From: Sphingomonadales bacterium UBA658
GTDB taxonomy: Bacteria > Pseudomonadota > Alphaproteobacteria > Sphingomonadales > Sphingomonadaceae
Assembly (NCBI GenBank): GCA_002299195.1
Contig: DBOA01000013.1
Span: 1-31,812, forward strand
Length of the DNA: 31,812 nucleotides
Reading direction: 5' to 3'
Shown here: piece by piece, positions 25,562 through 31,812 of the stretch
Numbering within the stretch: position 1 is the stretch's first letter
How the letters are laid out: every line of letters begins with the position of its first letter
The notes under the pieces: model-generated
What the model was told of the DNA's origin: nothing
What the model saw: only the letters and a program-made list of their open reading frames with translations
The model's database searches: none
Translations under genes and position numbers: made by a program

Positions 25562-26368
25562 TCAACGGGCAAGTTTAGCGGAAGGGCTAGCGAAAAAATT
25601 CGAGTTCGGTTCACTGAAAAAAGGCTCGGGATCAACGGCAATGCCGTCTAGTAATATTTCATAGTGCAAATGGTTTCCGGTCGAGCGCCCCGTTGACCCC
25701 ATGAAACCAACAATGTCGTTGCGGCGAACCTTTTGTCCTGTCACAACATTGATACGCGACAGATGAGCATAGCGTGTTCGGACACTTTTTGAGTGTTCAA
25801 TTTCTACAAAGAGCCCATAGCTACCTCGCCACCCGGCCTCTCTCACAACGCCATTTGCCGTAGCATAGATTGAGCTTCCAAACGCACCTGGTATATCTAG
25901 CCCTTTGTGCAGGCGATGTTGCTTCGACATCGCATCCCACCGCAATCCAAAATCGCTTGAAATGTAAGGCATTCTGCGGCCTGGATAATCATATTCCCTA
26001 CGCTTTGGCACCACCCTCGTCGGCTCTAGATTTCTTAGAGCGGATTGCTGCTGCCAAATAGAAAAAATTTGAGCAAATTCCTCAGCCTGCGGCGGCGTAT
26101 GTGTTGTTTTATCCCTTTTGCGTTCGGAGCCACTTATATTATTGTCTTCTGAGGGACTATCAAAAAAATCTTCTTTAATGGGTATTTTATTTTTGTTCGC
26201 TACTTTCCAGCGAGAGAAAATCTCGCCAAAATCGTTACCCAAGTCCTTAGATATATTATTTTCATCATGCTTTGGGTCTTGGCCAGAGGCCTTCGCTAAG
26301 GTGCCCATTGAAAGAAGAACCGCCAAAATTATCAAGGAGAAAAGTTTCATTGAACTCATAATTACCAT
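25562..26368 (-). CDS. M23-family (LytM-like) peptidoglycan endopeptidase
   Basis: 268-aa secreted protein with an N-terminal signal peptide (MKLFSLIILAVLLSMGTLAKA), a charged low-complexity linker and a C-terminal M23 domain. Zinc ligands are visible in HKGLDIPG and GNHLHYEI. It probably cuts peptide cross-bridges in the periplasm or acts as a LytM activator. The frame has three nearby Met starts (26368, 26359, 26350) with no decisive ribosome site; the signal peptide starts at the third. It lies 67 bases upstream of rfbF in the same direction and shares the AT-rich composition, so it belongs to the island. Confidence 0.82.
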   Translation of the reverse strand: MVIMSSMKLFSLIILAVLLSMGTLAKASGQDPKHDENNISKDLGNDFGEIFSRWKVANKNKIPIKEDFFDSPSEDNNISGSERKRDKTTHTPPQAEEFAQIFSIWQQQSALRNLEPTRVVPKRREYDYPGRRMPYISSDFGLRWDAMSKQHRLHKGLDIPGAFGSSIYATANGVVREAGWRGSYGLFVEIEHSKSVRTRYAHLSRINVVTGQKVRRNDIVGFMGSTGRSTGNHLHYEILLDGIAVDPEPFFSEPNSNFFASPSAKLAR

Positions 26369-26539
26369 TTATAGTGACCGCAGCAACAATTGAAGGTGAA
26401 AATTTTGAGGCAAGGAACGGTTCGGCTGACAAACCAAACTGCTTGGCGCCCCCTACTCCGCCCGCCCATGTCCCACTTGCACCATACTGACATCCATGGC
26501 AGTAAACATTAACCGCGCAATTAAACAGGAATGAAGTCC

Positions 26540-27907
26540 ATGGCCCTTGCCCATAGCGAAGCTGCGAACCCGCATTGGGTGCCGCGCAAAAAGATCGACG
26601 AGCTTGCGCATATTCCGGGTGAAAATGGCCTGCCTATTGTCGGCACGACATTCCGCGTGCTGCGCGATCCGCCTGCTTATGGCGCACATATGGTCAAAAC
26701 CTATGGCAAGGTGTTCCGCACCAACGCCTTTGGCAATCCAACGATTTCCTTGGTTGGTGCCGAAGCGAATGAATTGATGCTGTTCGACCGGGAAAAGCTT
26801 TTCTCGTCTGAGCAAGGCTGGGGCCCAGTGCTTAATCTGCTCTTCCCCCGCGGCTTGATGCTGATGGATTTTGACCACCACCGCATGGACCGTCGTGCGC
26901 TGGGTATCGCGTTCAAACCAGGCCCAATGCGCGCCTACACCCAAGATATGAACCGCATTTTTGCCGAGCAGTTGAAGGATTGGCGCGGTGACATGCTCTT
27001 CTATCCTGCGATCAAGCAACTCACGCTTGATGTTGCCGCGAGCAGCTTTTTGGGGATCCCCTTGGGGCCAGAGGCCGACAAGATTAACAAGGCTTTCGTC
27101 GACATGGTGCAAGCCTCGGTCGCGCCGATCCGTGCGCCCATTCCTTTTACCGCGATGGGCAAAGGCGTCGCTGGTCGCAAATATCTCATCGACTATTTCG
27201 GTCCGCAAATTGCCGAGCGCCGCCGCAATGAAAACCGGCAGGATATGTTTAGCCAATTTTGCCGGTCAAAGCGCGAAGACGGCGAATATATGTCGGACGG
27301 CGAATTGATCGACCACATGAACTTCCTGATGATGGCGGCACATGACACCATCACATCGTCGGTCACGTCGATGATCTGGTACCTCGCCAAACACCCCGAG
27401 TGGCAGCAAAAACTGCGCGAGGAGTGCCTCGCCATCGCGCCCGCCGGGGCAGACATTGCCTTTGCTGACCTCGATAAGTTCGAGCTCACCGAATATGCGT
27501 TTAAAGAAGCACTGCGGATGATTTCGCCGGTGCCGTCGATCCCGCGCCGCGCGCTCAAAGACTTCGAATTTATGGGCTATCACATTCCCAAGGGCACATC
27601 GGTCAGCATCAGCCCATCTTATGTCCACATGATGCCCGAATATTGGGAGGACCCTGAAACGTTCGACCCCATGCGCTTTACCCCCGATAAGGTGAAGGCG
27701 CGGCATAAATATGCGTGGGTGCCCTTTGGCGGCGGCGCGCATATGTGCCTTGGGCTGCATTTCGCCTATATGCAGATGAAGCTGTTCACGCATCACCTGC
27801 TGACCTCGGTTCGCGTAGAGATTGCAGATGGTTACGCGCCCGATTGGCAGGCATGGCCAATCCCCAAGCCAAAGGATGGATTGAAGGTCCGCTTCGTTCC
27901 GCTGTAG
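26540..27907 (+). CDS. cytochrome P450
   Basis: About 455-aa soluble bacterial P450. The heme loop is FGGGAHMCLGLHFA, with the Cys codon at 27746-27748. The K-helix ExxR is KEALRM, and the I-helix has MMAAHDTITSS, where the usual AGxxT reads AAHDT. The PERF-like region is FDPMRFTP. The substrate is unknown; no ferredoxin or reductase gene is next to it. The ATG at 26540 is preceded by AGGA at good spacing; an ATG at 26531 sits on that site and is less likely. Base composition is back to the GC-rich core type, so the island ends before it. Confidence 0.92.
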   Translation: MALAHSEAANPHWVPRKKIDELAHIPGENGLPIVGTTFRVLRDPPAYGAHMVKTYGKVFRTNAFGNPTISLVGAEANELMLFDREKLFSSEQGWGPVLNLLFPRGLMLMDFDHHRMDRRALGIAFKPGPMRAYTQDMNRIFAEQLKDWRGDMLFYPAIKQLTLDVAASSFLGIPLGPEADKINKAFVDMVQASVAPIRAPIPFTAMGKGVAGRKYLIDYFGPQIAERRRNENRQDMFSQFCRSKREDGEYMSDGELIDHMNFLMMAAHDTITSSVTSMIWYLAKHPEWQQKLREECLAIAPAGADIAFADLDKFELTEYAFKEALRMISPVPSIPRRALKDFEFMGYHIPKGTSVSISPSYVHMMPEYWEDPETFDPMRFTPDKVKARHKYAWVPFGGGAHMCLGLHFAYMQMKLFTHHLLTSVRVEIADGYAPDWQAWPIPKPKDGLKVRFVPL

Positions 27908-27982
27908 TCTGCGGCACGCGACGCGCTGCTAAATTCACGCATTGCAAGCTCTGCCTGATACCGTAAAGGTCGCCGTGCGCGC

Positions 27983-28777
27983 ATGGCCTATTCAGAACAG
28001 ACAGATTGGACCACTGAACCGCGGTGGGATTTGGTCCGGCGACGGGGCCTTGGTTTGGTCATCGCGCTCTTGCTCGAAGCCATCATCATTCTCGCGATAC
28101 TCAGCCTAAGCATGCGGTCTGGTGGGCCAGCGGCAGGGACGCGCGGTCTGAATACATTTTCGTTGGAGGCTGAGGCGGACGCGGTATCATCGGCAGAAAA
28201 GAATGAAACCAAGACGCCGGTGACCAAAGAGCAGCAACAAACCATAACGCCGCCAATCCCGATACCATTGTTACCGCCGGTAAATCCGGTGAAGGCCCCG
28301 CCGCCCAGCCCTGATTATATCAAAGTGAGCAAGTCCGAATTGGACGCCATGGACCTGTCCAAATTTCCGGCCAGCGGCGGCAGCGGATCAGGCGAGGGCA
28401 AAGGACAGGGGGCCAAGGGCATGATGGGCCCGGGCCTCGGGCCCGGCGGCGCGCAGCTTTACCCCGTGGCGTGGCTACGCGAACCCTATGACAGCGAACT
28501 CGCGCCCTATCTCGCTGCTATCAAGCGGATCCCCCCCGGCGCTTCGGCGGACATCGCCTGCCGCATGGCGGAGCGTAACCGCGTCGAAAACTGCCAGATT
28601 ATCGGGGAAACCCCGCGCGGCACTGGCCTCGCCAAAGCCCTCCGCCTCGCCGCGTGGCAGTTCCTCGTCAAACCCCCGCGCATCGACAACAAACCGCAAC
28701 TGGGCGTTTGGGTGCGGATACATTTCGATTTTGGGGTGCGGGAGGTTGTGGCAGCAGGGGCACCTGCCAGCGAGTAG
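27983..28777 (+). CDS. TonB-like energy transducer family protein
   Basis: 264-aa protein with a short cytoplasmic N-terminus, one membrane helix (GLGLVIALLLEAIIILAILSLS, residues about 22-43), a periplasmic linker rich in proline (PPIPIPLLPPVNPVKAPPPSP) and glycine, and a C-terminal domain. There DIACRMAERNRVENCQIIGE and ALRLAAWQFLVKPPRIDNKP fit the TonB C-terminal fold. No ExbB/ExbD genes are adjacent. It converges on the DUF2442 gene with 3 bases between. A degraded copy of its last 70 codons lies at 29487-29705, beyond the toxin-antitoxin pair. Confidence 0.65.
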   Translation: MAYSEQTDWTTEPRWDLVRRRGLGLVIALLLEAIIILAILSLSMRSGGPAAGTRGLNTFSLEAEADAVSSAEKNETKTPVTKEQQQTITPPIPIPLLPPVNPVKAPPPSPDYIKVSKSELDAMDLSKFPASGGSGSGEGKGQGAKGMMGPGLGPGGAQLYPVAWLREPYDSELAPYLAAIKRIPPGASADIACRMAERNRVENCQIIGETPRGTGLAKALRLAAWQFLVKPPRIDNKPQLGVWVRIHFDFGVREVVAAGAPASE

Positions 28778-28780
28778 AAA

Positions 28781-29215
28781 TCAGGCGGCCTGCCGCCCAT
28801 CATAACCGATGGTCGCAAGCATGACCGTTTTGGAGATGGGCTGCTCCCCCGACAGATAATAGGCAATCGTCCGGCGCGAAAGGCCAAGCGCCGCTGCCGC
28901 TGCATCGATCGTAAAACCGTGGTTCTCAACCCACGCACGAAAAGCAGCAGGATCCATAATGCGACCAGCCTGCTCATCGGCCCAGCGGCGCAACTGCGGT
29001 GCGCCGAAGTCAATGCCGCATGGCCATTCGAGCGACCAGCCGTCTTGCGACACGGTAACAGCTGCAAATTCATCCGCCTGGACCAAGGGCCGTAAGGCGG
29101 TGCGCGAAGCAATTATCGGTGCCAGATCAATGGCCGTCACCTCATTGTCATCCCAAGCAACCGAAATAACCGAAGCCGAAACGGGCGTGACACCTGTAAT
29201 TTTGCCGATGCTCAT
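28781..29215 (-). CDS. DUF2442-HTH protein, putative antitoxin
   Basis: 144-aa protein. The N-terminal 75 residues resemble DUF2442 (ITGVTPVSASVISVAWDDNE, LEWPCGIDFGAPQLRRWADE). The C-terminus is a helix-turn-helix (FTIDAAAAALGLSRRTIAYYLSG) with good recognition-helix features. It overlaps the DUF4160 gene by 4 bases (ATGA) and has GGAG before its ATG. DUF4160 and DUF2442 proteins occur as pairs and are regarded as possible type II toxin-antitoxin systems; the HTH would let this partner repress the operon by binding the palindrome at 29455-29477. Activity is not shown by sequence. Confidence 0.72.
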   Translation of the reverse strand: MSIGKITGVTPVSASVISVAWDDNEVTAIDLAPIIASRTALRPLVQADEFAAVTVSQDGWSLEWPCGIDFGAPQLRRWADEQAGRIMDPAAFRAWVENHGFTIDAAAAALGLSRRTIAYYLSGEQPISKTVMLATIGYDGRQAA

Positions 29216-29445
29216 ACTCCGTCTCCGCTAAACTCTTCCCATTTCGCCATCAGCATGTCGCGGTTCGCCGCCGCCCAGTCGAGCGCCTCGCGTATGTCGA
29301 GCTTACCTGACATATTCATGACCTCCAGCGTCTCAATCCGAACCTGCGCCGCGCCTTCGCCTGCCAGCACATGAAAATGCGGCGGATGATGGTCCCCGAA
29401 AAACATCGCAATTTCGCAATTAGAAAAGCGGATAAGTCGAGGCAT
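29212..29445 (-). CDS. DUF4160 protein, putative toxin
   Basis: 77-aa protein with the DUF4160 signature FFGDHHPPHFHV followed by AQVRIETLEVM and the DWAAANRDMLMAKWEE tail. It is the first gene of a two-gene operon with the DUF2442-HTH protein. There is no ribosome binding site before the ATG; the -10 element ends only seven bases upstream, so the transcript may be leaderless. The toxin role is taken from the family pairing, not from catalytic residues. Confidence 0.72.
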   Translation of the reverse strand: MPRLIRFSNCEIAMFFGDHHPPHFHVLAGEGAAQVRIETLEVMNMSGKLDIREALDWAAANRDMLMAKWEEFSGDGV

Positions 29446-29452
29446 GGGTGAA

Positions 29453-29481
29453 ATGATAGTGCAATTTTTGCACTATCGCAA
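29453..29481 (-). promoter_or_regulatory. promoter and palindromic operator of the DUF4160/DUF2442 operon
   Basis: Read on the minus strand: TTGCGA (29476-29481), exactly 17 bases, TATCAT (29453-29458), 7 bases, ATG. A perfect inverted repeat GATAGTGCAA-N3-TTGCACTATC at 29455-29477 fills the spacer and touches both boxes. A repressor bound here would block RNA polymerase, which fits autorepression by the HTH partner. Confidence 0.75.
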
Positions 29482-29486
29482 GGGCC

Positions 29487-29705
29487 GTGCTCTGTGATGG
29501 CGTTCGTCGGCTAAGGTGGAAGATTTCGCTGTTTGACATATGCAGTTGGATGCACTGGTTTTGCCAAGGCATTACCCCTCGCCGCGTGACAATTTCTGGT
29601 CAAGCGCCCGCGCATAGACAACAAGCCGCAACTGGGCGCCTGGGGCGGATATATTTTGGTTTCGGAACGCGAGCAATTGACGAAGGGACAGCGCCGTCAG
29701 ACTAG
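29487..29705 (+). pseudogene. C-terminal remnant of a TonB-like paralogue
   Basis: This stretch repeats the last 70 codons of the intact gene at 27983-28777. Clear matches are GTGLAKALRLAAW against CTGFAKALPLAA plus TGA, QFLVKPPRIDNKPQLG against QFLVKRPRIDNKPQLG, and FGVREV against FGTRAI, ending at an equivalent stop (29703-29705). It carries in-frame stops (TGG to TGA) and single-base shifts, and the N-terminal part is missing. It is a decayed tandem copy separated from its parent by the toxin-antitoxin pair. Confidence 0.75.
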
Positions 29706-29714
29706 GCGCTGTCC
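29686..29714 (+). terminator. hairpin terminator
   Basis: A perfect 10-bp stem GGACAGCGCC/GGCGCTGTCC with a 9-base loop, followed on the plus strand by the T-rich GTTCGTTTCTTC. It overlaps the end of the TonB-like remnant and may be what is left of that gene's terminator. It also lies 11 bases from the stop of the convergent DUF885 gene and could serve it from the other side, though without a T tract there. Confidence 0.6.
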
Positions 29715-29724
29715 GTTCGTTTCT

Positions 29725-31557
29725 TCACTTGCGCGACGCAATCCAAGCATCGACTTGCTCTTCGAGCACATCCAACGGCACCGGACCTGATTTCAGCACC
29801 GTGTCGTGGAAACCGCGAATGTCGAATTTCTTGCCAAGCGCCTTTTGTGCCTTGTCGCGCAGTTCGCTGATTTTCAGGCGGCCGACCATGTACGCCGTCG
29901 CCTGGCCGGGGTAGATGATATAGCGTTCGATGGCTTTCACGATGCCGCCGGGGGCGTCTGCAGAGTTATCCTCGACATATTTGATCGCCTGCTCGCGGGT
30001 CCAGCGTTTGTGGTGCAAGCCGGTATCGACCACTAAGCGGATCGCGCGGTGCAGTTCCAGCTGCAGCCGACCAAAATCGCGCGCCGGGTCGGTGTATAGG
30101 CCCATGTCCTTCGCGAGCTTCTCGGAATAGAGGCCCCAGCCTTCGGAGTAGGCCGTAACGCCGCCAAATTGGCGGAAGGCGGGCACGTCTTTGAGTTCGG
30201 TCTGGATCGCCAGTTGCAAATGATGCCCTGGAACACCTTCGTGATAGAATAATGCCTCAACCTCGGTCAGCGGCATGTCGGCCATTTTATAGAGGTTGGC
30301 GTAATAGGTGCCGGGGCGCGAACCATCGGGCGCGGGGCGCTGGTAAAACGCCTTGCCTGCCGATTTCTCACGGAATGCTTCCACTGGCTTCACAACCAAC
30401 GGCGCCTTGGGCAATATTCCAAACCATTTGGGCAATAACGGTGTGACCGCGTCCTGTGCCTTTTGCGTTTCGGATAAATAGAGCGCGCGGCCCTCTTCGG
30501 TTTCGGGTGCGTAGAATTTGGGTTCCGTGCGCATATATTTGAAGAAGGCCTGAAGGTCGCCCTTCACGCCCATCTTGCTTTGGACGACGCCCATTTCCTT
30601 TTGGATGCGCGCAACCTGCGCAAGACCGAGATTGTGGATTTGGTCTGGCGTCATGTTGGTCGTGGTGTAGTTGGCCAGCCGCTCGGCATAATATCCAGCA
30701 CCATCGGGGAAGCGCCAGATACCGTCGTCGGTGCCAGCGACTTTCTCCTGCGCCGTCATTTCGGCAATCAACGCCTCATAAGCAGGCTTCACCGCGTTGG
30801 TGAGCGCCTGCGCCGCGTCTGCAATCAAGATCTCCTTTTCGACCTGCGTGATCTTCAGTTTGCCGACCTTCGCCTTGAAATCGGCAAATAATGGCGCGTC
30901 AGGACCGCCATCAAAAGGCGCCCCAGTGATGACGTTGCGCGAATCGGCGATGACATAAGGATAGACCCACTTGGGTGGCATGATGCCCTTTGCGGCGCGC
31001 GTTTTGGCTTGGCCGACAGCCTCCGTCATTGCGGGGCCAATGCCATAGAGCCGGTTCACATATGCGCGGGCGTCGGACTTGGTATCGATGCGGTGGATGT
31101 TGATGAGAAAGGCGGGGATCTGGCTCTGCGCGCCGTTCATCTGATCGAAGATATAGCCGTAGTCGTTATATTTATATGCGCCCTCGCTGCGCGCTGCGCG
31201 CTTTTCAAACAGGCGATAGGAGAGCTTGTTTTCTGGCGACAGCTTGGCGGGTTCAAAGCGCGCGCGCATTTCTTTCAACGCCGAACGTTCGGCTTCATAA
31301 TTGCGGGCTTCGGCTACGTCAGAACCATCGTCCCATTTTCCATAGTCGCTGTCCTTGATGCCGCGATAGGATTTGCCGAGAGGCGAGCGCGCAAGCTGTT
31401 GCGCATCATATTCGTCGAAAAACGCCATAATCGCGGCGTTCTGGTCAACCTCGGCTGAGGCAACCGGTGCCGCGGCTGCGGTCTGCGCAATGGCTGGTGT
31501 GGCCATATAGACCAGCGCCACAGCAACGGCAGAAAGGGCAGTTTGGGTTATACGCAT
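29725..31557 (-). CDS. DUF885-family secreted metallopeptidase-like protein
   Basis: 610-aa protein with a signal peptide (ALSAVAVALVYMATPAIAQ) and then the DUF885 domain. The putative zinc site is FYHEGVPGHHLQLAIQ, the HExxxGHH pattern of this family. GGVTAYSEGWGLYSEKLA supplies a further Glu. DUF885 proteins are abundant in sphingomonads and are thought to be periplasmic peptidases; the substrate is unknown. The ATG at 31557 has AGGAGAG before it, part of which can pair into a hairpin. It lies downstream of ppc on the same strand with a 119-base gap. Confidence 0.88.
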   Translation of the reverse strand: MRITQTALSAVAVALVYMATPAIAQTAAAAPVASAEVDQNAAIMAFFDEYDAQQLARSPLGKSYRGIKDSDYGKWDDGSDVAEARNYEAERSALKEMRARFEPAKLSPENKLSYRLFEKRAARSEGAYKYNDYGYIFDQMNGAQSQIPAFLINIHRIDTKSDARAYVNRLYGIGPAMTEAVGQAKTRAAKGIMPPKWVYPYVIADSRNVITGAPFDGGPDAPLFADFKAKVGKLKITQVEKEILIADAAQALTNAVKPAYEALIAEMTAQEKVAGTDDGIWRFPDGAGYYAERLANYTTTNMTPDQIHNLGLAQVARIQKEMGVVQSKMGVKGDLQAFFKYMRTEPKFYAPETEEGRALYLSETQKAQDAVTPLLPKWFGILPKAPLVVKPVEAFREKSAGKAFYQRPAPDGSRPGTYYANLYKMADMPLTEVEALFYHEGVPGHHLQLAIQTELKDVPAFRQFGGVTAYSEGWGLYSEKLAKDMGLYTDPARDFGRLQLELHRAIRLVVDTGLHHKRWTREQAIKYVEDNSADAPGGIVKAIERYIIYPGQATAYMVGRLKISELRDKAQKALGKKFDIRGFHDTVLKSGPVPLDVLEEQVDAWIASRK

Positions 31558-31566
31558 CGAAACTCT

Positions 31567-31598
31567 CCTGATATTGTTTATGGCAACCTCATATCAGG
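31567..31598 (-). promoter_or_regulatory. inverted repeat overlapping the DUF885 ribosome binding site
   Basis: CCTGATAT (31567-31574) and ATATCAGG (31591-31598) form an 8-bp perfect stem with a 16-base loop. In the minus-strand transcript the 3' arm contains AGG of the AGGAG ribosome site of the gene starting at 31557. It may hide the site or be an operator; no T tract follows, so it is not a terminator. Confidence 0.4.
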
Positions 31599-31676
31599 CA
31601 GATGCGGCAGGGGAAGCGGTGATTTTACAGCTTGTCGAAGGGGCAATAGGTTTGGTCGAAGCGACCTATCGCGTCG

Positions 31677-31812
31677 CTACCCGCTATTGCGCAACGCCGT
31701 CGCTATCGCGTTGATCGTCAACTGAATGCCCTCGCCAATGCGTTCGTCGGCTTCACCGGCGCGGTGGCGTTTCATGCGATCGATTTGGAGCAGGTTGAGC
31801 GGCTCGATATAG
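31677..31812 (-). CDS. ppc: phosphoenolpyruvate carboxylase, C-terminus (rest outside window)
   Basis: The last 44 codons of a gene running off the right edge, ending in TAG at 31677-31679. The translation YIEPLNLLQIDRMKRHRAGE followed by GIQLTINAIATALRNSG is the conserved C-terminus of PEP carboxylase, where the last residues (normally RNTG) form part of the active site; here it is RNSG. The enzyme makes oxaloacetate from PEP and bicarbonate. Confidence 0.85.
   Translation of the reverse strand, partial: YIEPLNLLQIDRMKRHRAGEADERIGEGIQLTINAIATALRNSG

Noticed and set aside
8295..26530. A direct repeat of the tRNA-Glu 3' end that would mark the other island border
   Set aside because: I looked for the CGATTCCCGTAGGGG core near 26.4 kb and elsewhere and found none by eye, and there is no integrase gene, so no attachment site is claimed.
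28782..28797. GGCGG/CCGCC repeat between the convergent TonB-like and DUF2442 genes as a bidirectional terminator
   Set aside because: The stem is 5-6 bp and no T run follows on either side; support is too weak to list.
31620..31676. ATAGGT/ACCTAT repeat after ppc as its terminator
   Set aside because: Only six paired bases and no U tract on the ppc side.

Overview
The window reads as part of a Sphingomonadaceae-like alphaproteobacterial chromosome (Sphingorhabdus/Sphingopyxis type). The housekeeping proteins and the sseA-metC and hom-glpX-recJ neighbourhoods look sphingomonad; this is a judgement from protein character, not a database match. There is no phage, transposase or CRISPR content that I can see.

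Layout: (1) positions 1-8180 are ordinary housekeeping genes: a sulfurtransferase cut by the left edge, cystathionine beta-lyase, 3-hydroxyacyl-CoA dehydrogenase, homoserine dehydrogenase, a small secreted unknown, class II fructose-1,6-bisphosphatase, a flavodoxin-like protein and RecJ. (2) A tRNA-Glu (8247-8321) marks a sharp change to AT-rich sequence. (3) About 8.3-26.4 kb is a surface-polysaccharide island. It holds a full set of CDP-3,6-dideoxyhexose enzymes (RfbI and RfbH on the left, RfbG and RfbF on the right). Between them a minus-strand operon with overlapping or nearly touching genes runs from about 23.4 kb down to 11.55 kb. It encodes a 51-aa cysteine-rich protein, a HpcH/HpaI-type aldolase-like protein, a HAD phosphatase-like protein, a YerE-like ThDP enzyme, a YerF-like reductase, a Wza-like outer-membrane exporter, a Wzz-like chain-length protein, a GtrB-like glycosyltransferase, a GtrA-like flippase and two polytopic GT-C-type glycosyltransferases. 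(4) From 26.5 kb on there is a cytochrome P450, a TonB-like protein, a DUF4160/DUF2442 toxin-antitoxin-like pair with a palindromic operator, a decayed TonB-like paralogue, a DUF885 metallopeptidase-like protein and the C-terminus of PEP carboxylase.

How the genes fit together (inference): RfbF, RfbG, RfbH and RfbI would convert glucose-1-phosphate to CDP-4-keto-3,6-dideoxyglucose. The ThDP enzyme would add a 2-keto-acid-derived acyl group at C4 and the SDR would reduce it, as YerE and YerF do for yersiniose in Yersinia. The extra aldolase-like and HAD genes, fused into the same unit by 1-4 base overlaps, are not part of the known yersiniose pathway. They may make a different acyl donor, giving a longer branch. 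The Gtr-like trio could load and attach the sugar.

The most striking non-gene signal is fossil DNA. Between rfbI and rfbH lies a 160-base scar made of the start of an rfbF and the end of an rfbG, which is what remains of the classical rfbI-F-G-H order. Just after rfbH is the broken Rossmann start of an SDR. The island therefore seems to have been rebuilt from an ordinary dideoxyhexose operon into a branched-sugar system, with the working rfbF and rfbG now 14 kb away on the other strand.
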